Positions 25,399 through 33,144 of a DNA stretch of 34,744 nt are shown here, piece by piece. Location: assembly GCA_022360315.1 (NCBI GenBank), contig JAKSDA010000267.1:1-34744 (forward strand). Direction: 5' to 3'. The stretch comes from Pseudomonadota bacterium. GTDB lineage: Bacteria; Myxococcota_A; Polyangia; Haliangiales; Haliangiaceae. A model generated the notes under the pieces. The model ran no database searches and was not told where the DNA came from. It worked only from the letters and a program-made list of their open reading frames with translations. Made by a program: the position numbers and the translations under genes. The first letter of the stretch is position 1. Each line of letters begins with the position of its first letter.

Positions 25399-25893
25399 TC
25401 AGCGCTTGCTGGCCGGCAAGGTCGCTGCAGGCAACCAGCTTCCCCACAACGTGCCGACCAGGATCGGAACAATGATCGCATTGTTGAAGGGATCGCTGCC
25501 GAGGCCATTGAGCAACACAGTGTGAGCGGCTGCGTGCCAGATTGCGCCGTAGAGTGCGGCTCGTGGCCGGCTGGACAGCACTGCTTTCAGCGGCGCGTAC
25601 ATATAGTACGAGGCCAAAAACGGCCAGAACCAGAACACCACGCCGAAGGTGGCAAAGATCGCCCACCCGACCGTCAAGGTAAAATCTGCTGTCCACAGAT
25701 TGCCACTGATGAGGAGAAGATACAGGCCGAGAGTAAAACCCGCGGCAAGAGCTCCGGTCAAAGACCAGTAGCTGGCAGCGCTAAACCCGCTGCTGGTGCG
25801 CAAGGTGCGGGGTGGGGACAGGCGCAGCTCGACCCAGCGGACAAACCGCCGAGCAGCAGAAGGATGAGCGATTTCAGCGCGTGGAAAAGGCAC
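25399..25893 (-). CDS. Hypothetical membrane protein
   Basis: The GTG at 25893 is chosen because the 42 codons open upstream are polar and unlike a protein start; this gives 164 residues. About four or five hydrophobic helices follow an N-terminal basic segment (RAEIAHPSAARRFVRWVEL), including SYWSLTGALAAGFTLGLYLL and VGWAIFATFGVVFWFWPFL. A loop GLGSDPFNNA precedes the last helix. No family is recognised. Its stop faces the preceding plus-strand gene across 45 bp that hold two short GGCT/AGCC hairpins, possibly a bidirectional terminator. Confidence 0.7.
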   Translation of the reverse strand: MPFPRAEIAHPSAARRFVRWVELRLSPPRTLRTSSGFSAASYWSLTGALAAGFTLGLYLLLISGNLWTADFTLTVGWAIFATFGVVFWFWPFLASYYMYAPLKAVLSSRPRAALYGAIWHAAAHTVLLNGLGSDPFNNAIIVPILVGTLWGSWLPAATLPASKR

Positions 25894-26028
25894 CTGTCTA
25901 ATACTAGCAGGTTCGAGCCGAGATGGGCGATGGCATTTTTCGCCCCTGCCCACCGCGGCTGCGGGCCGGTGATCGCACGCAGCGGTTCTGTACTCGAGCG
26001 GTTCCGGGCTCGCTGGCAAGGTCGAAGG

Positions 26029-26958
26029 TCAGTAGCGGGGAATGCTGCTATCGACCTCGGCGGACCAGGCGTCGATGCCCCCGATCAAGTTGTACACGTT
26101 GCGGAAACCGCGATCGCGGAAGTGCTCGGCTGCGGCTTGACTGCGCGAGCCGTGATGGCAGTAAAAGGCGATCGGCGTCTTGACGTCGATCTGAGACAAG
26201 TACTGCATGATCTCGTCATCGAGCAACTTGGAGCCATCGATCTGCGCCGTGGAACGCTCTTCGGGTGTGCGCACATCGATGAGCTCCTGGATCTCTCCGG
26301 CGTCGAGTTTGGCCTTGAGCTCCTTGGCGCCGATCTGCTGAACATCGGGCGGTCGATTGGGGTTGTCGATCTTGAACCCGGTCATCTGCGGGGTGTCCAC
26401 GTAGTCGATCGTCGTTCCGTCGAGTTTGCGAGCCGACATGGGCTCGACCGCAATGGTCAATCCGTTGGACTCCACGGTGATCGATCGGTCGGTCTTCGGC
26501 CCAATATCGAGGCCATGCTGAAAGCTCGGGTCGACCGAGAGGTGGATGCAATCGCCTTCATCGGCTTCGTCGAGGGCTTGCCGCAACGCCGTGGCCGCAG
26601 CATCAGTGATGGTGATATCGACAGTGGTCGGTGCGTCCTGACCGGTACCGAGCCGTTTTTGCAGCTCTCCGGCCTCGAACATCTCACGCACGATATCGCA
26701 TCCACCGACAAACTCCCCCCGGACATAGAGTTGCGGAATCGTGGGCCAGTCCGAGTAATCCTTGATACCCTGACGGATGGCCGGGTCGGTCAGAACATTG
26801 ACCGTCGTGTATTCCGAGACCAGGGTATTGAGAATTTGCACGACTGTTGCCGAGAATCCGCACTGCGGAAATGTGCGGTTGCCTTTCATGAACAAGACAA
26901 CGTCGTCAGACGTGATAATAGAGTCGATCTTGTTGCGCAGATCCTCAGTGAGACTCAT
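26029..26958 (-). CDS. Glutaredoxin / A-type carrier-like / rhodanese fusion
   Basis: Three domains are joined in 309 residues. Residues 1 to 105 are a monothiol glutaredoxin with the CGFS active site (Cys33), WPTIPQLYV and GGCDI, the type that binds [2Fe-2S] with glutathione. Residues about 112 to 203 follow the HesB/IscA A-type carrier pattern (ITITDAAATALRQAL, then DGTTIDYVDTPQMTGFKIDNPN) but lack the cluster-binding cysteines. Residues 205 to 309 are a rhodanese with Cys266 in YCHHGSRS and DVRTPEE. AAGGAG precedes the ATG. The combination suggests sulfur or Fe-S trafficking, with the middle domain acting structurally. Domain functions are known; the role of the fusion is inferred. Confidence 0.92.
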   Translation of the reverse strand: MSLTEDLRNKIDSIITSDDVVLFMKGNRTFPQCGFSATVVQILNTLVSEYTTVNVLTDPAIRQGIKDYSDWPTIPQLYVRGEFVGGCDIVREMFEAGELQKRLGTGQDAPTTVDITITDAAATALRQALDEADEGDCIHLSVDPSFQHGLDIGPKTDRSITVESNGLTIAVEPMSARKLDGTTIDYVDTPQMTGFKIDNPNRPPDVQQIGAKELKAKLDAGEIQELIDVRTPEERSTAQIDGSKLLDDEIMQYLSQIDVKTPIAFYCHHGSRSQAAAEHFRDRGFRNVYNLIGGIDAWSAEVDSSIPRY

Positions 26959-26972
26959 AGAAACTCCTTGGC

Positions 26973-28250
26973 ATGGGCGAAACCATAGCTAGCTCTGAAA
27001 ATGTCTCGAACCGACCCGCCCTACAGGTTCGGTGCGTGACGTCGATCGACCAGGTAGACCAGGCAGCGTGGGATGCACTCGACCATGGGCCGTCACCATT
27101 TTTGCGCCATGGTTTTTTGCGCGCGCTTGAAATCACTGGTTCGATAGGTTCGGAGTCGGGTTGGAACCCCGCGTATATCTTGGCCGAGACAGCGCCGGGC
27201 AAGAAGTTATCGCAATCGAGCAGCGGGGACAAAGACAGTCCAAGTCTCGTAGGTGCAATCGCGGCATTCGTCAAGACCCATAGCTACGGTGAATACATTT
27301 TCGACTGGAGCTGGGCCAACGCCTCGCAACGTGCTGGAATCTCGTACTATCCCAAGCTGGTCATCGCGGCTCCAATGACCCCGGCCACCGGCCGCCGAAT
27401 CCTTCTGGCCGATCGGACAACGCTCGCATCAATGGCCCCGACGATCGATCCCGAGCACGTCACCATCGCTCTGGTCGCCGGAATTACCGACGTTGCAGAT
27501 CAGTCCGATTGTTCCTCGATCCACTGGCTCTTCTGCATGGAGGACGAGGCCGAAACACTCGCCGCAATGGGCTTTAGCCGCCGGTTAACCCATCAATATC
27601 ACTGGTACAACCAGGGCTACCGCGACTATGGCGAGTTCCTTGACCGGCTCACCTCGCGCAAGCGCAAGCAGATGCGCAAAGAGCGTCGCCGGGCCGTCGA
27701 GCAGCTGGACGGTCCCATCGAGTTCGTGCCCGGCCCCGAACTCACCGACGAGCAACTGAGCTGCATGGACCGCTACTACCGCAGCACGGTCTTTGCGCAC
27801 GGAGGCATGGACTACCTGCGCCGCAGATTCTTTCACACCCTGGCCGAAACCTGTCCCGAACCCATGCTCTTTGCCCAGGCCAGGCGTTCGGGTCGGATCG
27901 TTGCGGGGGCTTTTTTCATGGAAAGCGATCGCGGACTGTACGGCCGCTATTGGGGCTGTGATCGGGACATCGAGTTTCTCCACTTCGAGACCGCCTACTA
28001 CGCCGCGATCGAGCGCTGTATCGAGCGAGGCATTGCCCGCTTTGAAGCCGGTGCTCAGGGCGAGCACAAGTTGCTGCGGGGGTTCGCACCGGCCCATACC
28101 CACAGTTGCCACTGGCTTCGCCACCCGGGTCTGCGCGCTGCGATCGGCCAGTACCTCGACGACGAGCGCCGCGAGGTGGCCCGGCGGATAGAACGACTGT
28201 CGACCTATGGTCCGTACAAGCGCCCGCCTGGCTGCAATTCGGCCATCTAG
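26973..28250 (+). CDS. FemAB-like/GNAT-fold protein (DUF482 type)
   Basis: This 425-residue protein has the features of the DUF482 FemAB-like family: AWDALDHGPSPFLRHGFLRALE near the start in shorter blocks, NPAYI, YGEYIFDWSWANA, HQYHWYNQGYRDYGEFLDRL with SRKRKQMRKERR, and FEAGAQGEHKLLRGF near the end. FemAB relatives transfer amino acids to cell-wall precursors; the exact role of this branch is not established. The ATG lies 14 bp from the divergent glutaredoxin ATG and has no Shine-Dalgarno site, so the start may be leaderless or misplaced. The stop codon lies inside a dispersed palindrome. Confidence 0.88.
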   Translation: MGETIASSENVSNRPALQVRCVTSIDQVDQAAWDALDHGPSPFLRHGFLRALEITGSIGSESGWNPAYILAETAPGKKLSQSSSGDKDSPSLVGAIAAFVKTHSYGEYIFDWSWANASQRAGISYYPKLVIAAPMTPATGRRILLADRTTLASMAPTIDPEHVTIALVAGITDVADQSDCSSIHWLFCMEDEAETLAAMGFSRRLTHQYHWYNQGYRDYGEFLDRLTSRKRKQMRKERRRAVEQLDGPIEFVPGPELTDEQLSCMDRYYRSTVFAHGGMDYLRRRFFHTLAETCPEPMLFAQARRSGRIVAGAFFMESDRGLYGRYWGCDRDIEFLHFETAYYAAIERCIERGIARFEAGAQGEHKLLRGFAPAHTHSCHWLRHPGLRAAIGQYLDDERREVARRIERLSTYGPYKRPPGCNSAI

Positions 28251-28283
28251 CAGCATTCGGGAAAATCGTTTTTTCCGAATCTA
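28247..28283. terminator. Dispersed palindrome acting as bidirectional terminator
   Basis: A hairpin with arms ATTCGGGAAAA (28255-28265) and TTTTTCCGAAT (28270-28280), one mismatch, fills the 30 bp between two convergent genes. A-rich and T-rich ends make it terminator-like in both directions. The CTAG at 28247-28250 contains the stop of the FemAB-like gene, and the CTA at 28281-28283 is the stop of the arginase-like gene. The sequence closely matches one end of the element at 34393-34546 over about 36 bp. Confidence 0.75.
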
Positions 28284-29414
28284 CACCCGGTCCCTTTGCA
28301 CTGCATGCAATCCGGCCTGAACCAGATCGTCGAGATAGGCCCGGGCAGTGGCCAGAGTGCGCTCCGGCTCGCCCGGGCGGTCGCTGGTCAGCGGTGGCGC
28401 AACCTCGACCAGATCGCCTCCGATCATTGGAAATGCCCCGGTCACCATACGGGTCAAGGCACGCACCAGATCGGGCTGCAACCCGTCGGGCTCGGGAGTC
28501 CCCGTGGCCGCAGCATACTCGATATCGGTGCCATCGATATCGTTGCTCACATAGACCGCAGTGACCCCGAGGTCTCGAAAATGCGCCACGATCTCGTCGC
28601 CGATGGCCTCGGCGTCGCGTTGTTCGATCTCCGCCGGCCAGTACTGGCGAACGCCCAGGGTCGATTCCCAGTGGCGGCGATCGTGCGCCGTGGACCGGAT
28701 CCCGACCTGGACCAGACGACCATCCCGACCGAGCAGCTCGTTGGCGTGATACGCCCAGGTGCCAAAGCAGTAGCGCACACCCAGTCGCTCGGACAAAAGA
28801 TCGGTGTGAGCGTCGAAATGGAGCAGTCCAACCCGCTGCTGGCAGATTGTTTCGGCATGGACAAGGGCGCGTGAAAACGCCGGCCAGCCCACGCTGTGAT
28901 CGCCGCCGACCACGACCGGAACGATGTCCGGATTGATCGCGTACATGTGGTCGAGCGCGCGGGCACAGATATCGAGCGGACTCACAGGTAAAGCGCGAGC
29001 CCGATCGCCGTACAGAGCGGCTCGAGTGGCCGCGATCTGATCGGCCGACAGCATGTCGTCGGACAATAGATGGGGCACCACGCGGACGTCGCCAATATCG
29101 ACCACTCCGTCGGCAAATATGCCGTGCTCCGGCTCGGACAGCAGCGTCTCGCGGATCACTGCCGGAGCCCGATTGGCACCGCGAGTAAATCCCGCACCGC
29201 AGTCCGAGGGCACTCCCAGGACCGCCACACGAGCCTCGGGAATGCGATGCAGAACAGCACGCCAGCGCGGCCCCACCTGGTCGTCGGAATCGGCCAGATA
29301 GATTGCTCGCTGTAGCGCCCGGGTCTCGTACAGGCCTGCGCTGATCACGTGCACCCCCCCGGCCGCAGGAGCGAGAAGCTCTTCCAGCTCAGCGTATCGC
29401 GATTCTACATCCAT
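28281..29414 (-). CDS. Arginase/agmatinase-family ureohydrolase
   Basis: This is a binuclear-manganese hydrolase of the arginase superfamily, 377 residues from the ATG at 29414. Metal ligands are all visible: His173 in VGGDHSVGW, Asp201, His203 and Asp205 in HFDAHTD, and Asp292 and Asp294 in SNDIDGTD. The last motif departs from the usual Asp-Pro ending. About 65 residues precede the catalytic domain (ELEELLAPAAGGVHVISAG) and have no clear match. The substrate (arginine, agmatine, formimidoyl-glutamate or a guanidino acid) cannot be assigned. No good ribosome site is seen; the frame is open 20 codons further upstream. Confidence 0.92.
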   Translation of the reverse strand: MDVESRYAELEELLAPAAGGVHVISAGLYETRALQRAIYLADSDDQVGPRWRAVLHRIPEARVAVLGVPSDCGAGFTRGANRAPAVIRETLLSEPEHGIFADGVVDIGDVRVVPHLLSDDMLSADQIAATRAALYGDRARALPVSPLDICARALDHMYAINPDIVPVVVGGDHSVGWPAFSRALVHAETICQQRVGLLHFDAHTDLLSERLGVRYCFGTWAYHANELLGRDGRLVQVGIRSTAHDRRHWESTLGVRQYWPAEIEQRDAEAIGDEIVAHFRDLGVTAVYVSNDIDGTDIEYAAATGTPEPDGLQPDLVRALTRMVTGAFPMIGGDLVEVAPPLTSDRPGEPERTLATARAYLDDLVQAGLHAVQRDRV

Positions 29415-29567
29415 GAGGTATATCGTAGTCTCGATCGCACGAAAACCGAGGGTACAATCCAGCCAATTCACCACATCGGCCGCCGTTATCGTCTCACAAT
29501 GTTACGGCAACCATCCCCAGCCGGCCCCCTGCGTACACACCCGCTCCACCAGGGAGATGATCGGTGT

Positions 29568-29630
29568 ACAGACGACCGCCCTGCCTCTACAGACGACCGC
29601 CCTGCCTCTACAGACGACCGCCCTGCCTCT
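29568..29630. repeat. Three perfect 21-bp tandem repeats
   Basis: Units 29568-29588, 29589-29609 and 29610-29630 are identical and contiguous, each beginning ACAGACGACC. They lie in the 282-bp gap between the arginase-like start and the next stop. There are no spacers between copies, so it is a minisatellite and not CRISPR. The rest of the gap shows no gene. Confidence 0.95.
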
Positions 29631-29646
29631 ACATCGCGCCCACCGA

Positions 29647-29664
29647 CATCATGCCGGCATGATG
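29647..29664. promoter_or_regulatory. Perfect 18-bp palindrome
   Basis: CATCATGCCGGCATGATG is a perfect palindrome 250 bp upstream of the arginase-like gene and 33 bp after the stop of the small gene. It has no T run on either side, so an operator for a dimeric regulator is as likely as a hairpin. The bound protein is unknown. Confidence 0.45.
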
Positions 29665-29696
29665 CAAAATGCCGGTCGGCCGGATCAAAAAACCAC

Positions 29697-30047
29697 TCAA
29701 GACGGGGTTTGCCGCGGCGATGAGGTCGCTTTCATCAGGTCGAGAAGGCGGTAGATCGATTGCGTTTGCAGCTTGTTGACGTAATCCGCGTCCCTGGCCT
29801 TGCCCTGAGCCTCACTCAGCGCTCGAACCAGTTCTTCTTTGCTGCCGTACTTGTCTTTGATCTCGACCAACGAATCGTGCAGGCGCAAAAGCTTTTTGTT
29901 GGACACCGCCATGAGGCGCACTTTGAGCTCACCAGGACTCTCATCGCTGCTCTCTTTGGCGAGCAGATCGACAACAGCATCGACCAGCTTCTCTTTGCTG
30001 CCGTGTAAGCGCTTTACCCTGGCAAGCGGGGTCTCTTTGACTGACAT
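29697..30047 (-). CDS. Small internally duplicated hypothetical protein
   Basis: The family is not recognised. This 116-residue, soluble, helical and basic protein contains two similar blocks: LARVKRLHGSKEKLVDAVV near the start and LVEIKDKYGSKEELVRALS in the middle, each with a GSKE(K/E)LV core. GAGGAAT, which overlaps the stop of the upstream lipoprotein gene, serves as the ribosome site, so the two are coupled. The C-terminal part (DADYVNKLQTQSIYRLLDLM) is helical. No nucleic-acid-binding or catalytic motif stands out. Confidence 0.75.
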   Translation of the reverse strand: MSVKETPLARVKRLHGSKEKLVDAVVDLLAKESSDESPGELKVRLMAVSNKKLLRLHDSLVEIKDKYGSKEELVRALSEAQGKARDADYVNKLQTQSIYRLLDLMKATSSPRQTPS

Positions 30048-30049
30048 CT

Positions 30050-31075
30050 CTATTCCTCGGGTTGCGGCGGATCCTGCGCAGATCCTCCAGTCGTGTCAAT
30101 CCGCGAGAGGACCTCTTTGAGCTCTTCCTCCGTCAGGGACAAGCGCAGATACACTGTTTTGTCCTCCAAGTAAACCCTGAGTTTCTTGGCCAGGGCCCCA
30201 AGACCCCGACCCTGAAGTGCCCACGCGCCTACACTCATCTGATTTTTAATCAGTAATTCCAAACCATTAGCATCTTTTTTGCTATTCATCTCGGCGCCCA
30301 GAGAAACCTGTAACCCCGCTTTGGGATGGATCTCCACGAACACGGAGCCAGGTGGGCTGGTCACCTGGCCAGCGGTCAGCTCGACCAGGCCTGCGCCTAT
30401 GCGCTCATCGATGGAGCCGACCGCCCACAGGCCAGCACGCTGGTCTACCCGTTCGAGCAGAGCGGACATCTCGTTTGACGAGGTGATTTTTTCTCCGTCG
30501 CCGACCGCCCTGGCCAGCCACTCGGGCGACGTGGCCAGGACCACGGTCTGCGGACCGGGTACGGTAAACCAGATGTGTTGGCGGCCACTGGCGTGGTAGA
30601 ACGTGCGGCCGTCGACTCGATCGTAGGTAAAGGCGCCGCCTGCTGCTGCCATGGCCTGGCTCATACAGCTTGCCAGCTCGGCTTCGGAGAACTGGCCGGT
30701 GACCACCATGATCGTCTCATCGGTGCCGGAGCTGCGGCTCAGAGCAACAATGACGCGGTCGACATCCACTGCTGGATCGATCTGGCAGGTGTCGATCAGC
30801 TGACGGAACCTCACCTCGAGTTCCGGATCGCGTCGAAACATCTGCTCCACGGCTCGTCTGACCAGCCACGACTCGCGCAGGTCATCGAGGTTGGCGCACA
30901 GGACCACCTGGACGTCGCGCGGCACTGCGTCGAGGCCGGCCACTGTATCAGGCGCAGGTGGTGGCTCGCTGCTCGTCTGTTCGCCACGACAGCTCTGACA
31001 GCCAGCCAGCGCAATGACCGCGACGAGCAGCAGTCCGGCGCACGACACCCCGAGGGCGAGCCGAAAGGCCATCAT
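30050..31075 (-). CDS. Lipoprotein, paralogue of the upstream gene
   Basis: This is a 341-residue predicted lipoprotein. A hydrophobic signal ends in the lipobox LAGC (cut before Cys26). A Pro/Ser/Glu linker follows, then a domain that aligns along its whole length with the product of the gene at 31080-32069. Shared blocks are a Cys-x-(Ile/Met)-Asp-Pro turn followed by V-I-V-A (CQIDPAVDVDRVIVALS here), IMVVTGQFS, LWAVGSID and a C-terminal VYLRLSLTEEEL. The family and function are unknown. The start lies 4 bp after the upstream stop, and the stop overlaps the ribosome site of the next gene, so the three form one operon. Confidence 0.8.
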   Translation of the reverse strand: MMAFRLALGVSCAGLLLVAVIALAGCQSCRGEQTSSEPPPAPDTVAGLDAVPRDVQVVLCANLDDLRESWLVRRAVEQMFRRDPELEVRFRQLIDTCQIDPAVDVDRVIVALSRSSGTDETIMVVTGQFSEAELASCMSQAMAAAGGAFTYDRVDGRTFYHASGRQHIWFTVPGPQTVVLATSPEWLARAVGDGEKITSSNEMSALLERVDQRAGLWAVGSIDERIGAGLVELTAGQVTSPPGSVFVEIHPKAGLQVSLGAEMNSKKDANGLELLIKNQMSVGAWALQGRGLGALAKKLRVYLEDKTVYLRLSLTEEELKEVLSRIDTTGGSAQDPPQPEE

Positions 31076-31079
31076 CAGA

Positions 31080-32069
31080 TTACATTCCGCCGAACCGCTG
31101 CGCCATCTTGATGATATCGGGGTTAGTCATGATGAGCCCAATGAGCTCTGTGACCTCGGCATCGCTGAGCGAGAGCTGAAAGATCACATCCTGGTTGTTG
31201 GTCTTGAACTGCGCCTTTTTGGCGAACTTTTCCATCGGGCTTCCGGCAAAGAAGGCAGTGTATTGCGACATCTTCTCGGCCGTGGCCTTGGCTTCGTCGG
31301 CGCTTCCCTGGCGAATCCCGGCGTCGATCTTCAATCCACCGTCGAGGCTCACCGACGAGTACAACGCCTTGCCGCTGATCGGCCCGGCCTGGTTGCCGGT
31401 TGTATTGCGGCCGACTCCCCACACGGCCGATCCGGTGTCGACATTGCCGAGCAGGTCCATCATCTCGGCGTTCTGGTCGAGGCCGCTCTGCCCGGCCAGC
31501 ACCGTTTCAACCGCGGCCTTGTCCTTGCCCTCCCCCACCACGACCATCGTTTTGTCGTCGAGCCAGCCGATGTGCATGGCTGTATCGGTGGCATCGACCG
31601 CCTTGGTGATCTTGCCTTCCTCGGTGATGGTCAACTGTTTATTCTCGGCCTCTGCCATCTTCTTGGCGCATGGAATCGCATCGCTGCGGGACAGCCCCTT
31701 GACCACGATCACCGGCTTGTTCTCTTCGGCATTCGCCGCAACGATCACCGACTCGATCGCCGTGAATGGATCCATGTTGCAGTTGTTCTTAAACTTCTGC
31801 AGCTCGTTGGCAAACCTGATCTGGGCCATGGTGCCGTATTGCTTCCACAGATTGCTCGACACGATCTTTGCTACATTGATCCCGCCCACTGCGTTCGAAT
31901 CTTTGGGCATGATCGCAAAGCCGCTCTTGCTGCCGGAAGAGCTTCTGGCCGCTTCGGCCTTGTCTCCTGACGCCTTGTCCTCTTTTTTGTCTTTGCTGCA
32001 TCCTGCGGTGGCAAATGACAGGGCGGCCAACACGGCGACAGCATGGGTGAGCTTGCGGATCGACTTCAT
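31080..32069 (-). CDS. Lipoprotein, first gene of a three-gene unit
   Basis: This is a 329-residue predicted lipoprotein with a basic start (MKSIRKLTHA), a hydrophobic core and the lipobox TAGC (Cys24). A Lys/Asp/Ser-rich linker follows, then the same domain as its downstream paralogue: CNMDPFTAIESVIVAANA, VIVVKGLSRSDA, AVWGVGRN and VIFQLSLSDAEV. GAGGAG lies upstream of the ATG. Both proteins probably sit at a membrane facing the periplasm. Function unknown. It is divergent from the RNase HI gene, with 272 bp between the two starts. Confidence 0.8.
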   Translation of the reverse strand: MKSIRKLTHAVAVLAALSFATAGCSKDKKEDKASGDKAEAARSSSGSKSGFAIMPKDSNAVGGINVAKIVSSNLWKQYGTMAQIRFANELQKFKNNCNMDPFTAIESVIVAANAEENKPVIVVKGLSRSDAIPCAKKMAEAENKQLTITEEGKITKAVDATDTAMHIGWLDDKTMVVVGEGKDKAAVETVLAGQSGLDQNAEMMDLLGNVDTGSAVWGVGRNTTGNQAGPISGKALYSSVSLDGGLKIDAGIRQGSADEAKATAEKMSQYTAFFAGSPMEKFAKKAQFKTNNQDVIFQLSLSDAEVTELIGLIMTNPDIIKMAQRFGGM

Positions 32070-32341
32070 TACATTGTCTCCTCGTGAGTCTCCAAGCGGA
32101 TGAAGCTGCGTTGTATCACGAGGAATTACCGCTGCAAGAGCGGCGGCCGCAACCGACTGGCCAAAATCCCTTCAGACCGGACAGAAATAGCTCATGGACA
32201 GCGAATTGTAAGCAAACGCGGACATTTTTTGCCTCCGCCGACACCGCAATCACTCTACAGTGGACAGGGACAGAGCTTTGGTACAAGCTGCCTGCCCACG
32301 GTTCTGGCCGGGTTTGTCCGGCACTGCCTCAATATGAGCTC

Positions 32342-33094
32342 ATGCCCTGGATCCGACGCAAGCTACGCGAAAACATCGTTTATGTTCGGGTAAACTCGGA
32401 CGGCGCCCCATTGGCCGCATCTGACGGCCGTGTCGAGATCAAGTACAATCCCACTGCGGCAGCCAAGACGTATCGGGCATCATTGCGCAATCTGCACAAG
32501 ACAGGCGATCCCGATCACGACCGTCCCGTCGAGCTGTCTGCGAGCGAGCACGAGGCGGCGACCGATACGGGCAAGGCCACTGCGACCCGCTGGCGGGGGC
32601 GAGGCGGGGCGGGCAAAAAGTCCAGTCGTCGGGCGGCCAGCAATTCGGATGACGGCAAGGCGGCCGGCGCTGATCGCGGTCGGCCTTCGGGCACGGCCAT
32701 CGTCGTCTACACCGACGGCGCATGTACGGGCAACCCGGGCCCGGCCGGGATCGGAGCGGTCATTCTCGACGGCGACGAGCGGCGTGAGATCAGCGAGTAT
32801 CTCGGATTTGGCACCAACAACATTGCCGAGCTCACCGCCATTGAGCGAGCCCTCGAGACCCTGGTCGAACACCGTGATCGGCCGGTATTGGTGCATTCGG
32901 ATTCATCGTATTCGATCGGCCTGTTGACCAAGAACTGGAAGGCCAAGGCCAACGCCGACCTGGTCGAGCGTCTGCGCGATCTGGCCGACAGGTTTCCGCA
33001 TCTCGAGTTCATCAAGGTAAAGGGCCATGCCGGCATCCCGGACAACGAGCGAGCAGATGAACTTGCCCGGGTGGCCATCACCCGGCGCGGATAG
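32342..33094 (+). CDS. rnhA: Ribonuclease HI with N-terminal accessory domain
   Basis: This enzyme cuts RNA in RNA-DNA hybrids. The ATG at 32342 gives 250 residues; the 86 codons open upstream are excluded because they lie in the divergent promoter region and lack protein-like character. The first 60 residues form a small basic domain (PWIRRKLRENIVYVRVNSDG). An Arg/Ser/Ala linker follows, then the RNase H fold from about residue 115, with the catalytic acids in VYTDGACTGNPGP, ELTAIERALE, HSDSSYSIG and NERADELA. The N-terminal domain is not the classical double-stranded-RNA/hybrid-binding domain by eye; it may bind nucleic acid. Confidence 0.92.
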   Translation: MPWIRRKLRENIVYVRVNSDGAPLAASDGRVEIKYNPTAAAKTYRASLRNLHKTGDPDHDRPVELSASEHEAATDTGKATATRWRGRGGAGKKSSRRAASNSDDGKAAGADRGRPSGTAIVVYTDGACTGNPGPAGIGAVILDGDERREISEYLGFGTNNIAELTAIERALETLVEHRDRPVLVHSDSSYSIGLLTKNWKAKANADLVERLRDLADRFPHLEFIKVKGHAGIPDNERADELARVAITRRG

Positions 33095-33144
33095 CCGGGA
33101 CCGGGGCAGCCCGACCGGCGCAAGCGGCCGGGAAGGTCGATTCA

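Noticed and set aside
25903..25918. CTAGCAGGTTCG resembling an element end
   Set aside because: Similarity stops after about 12 bp and no inverted partner lies nearby.
25522..26988. A 488-codon open frame on the plus strand
   Set aside because: It lies antisense to the glutaredoxin fusion, whose domains are unmistakable; the antisense product has no recognisable features.
29568..29630. Possible CRISPR array
   Set aside because: The three 21-bp units are directly adjacent without spacers, and no cas gene is present.
31195..32103. A 302-codon open frame on the plus strand
   Set aside because: It is antisense to a lipoprotein gene with a clear signal, lipobox and paralogue.
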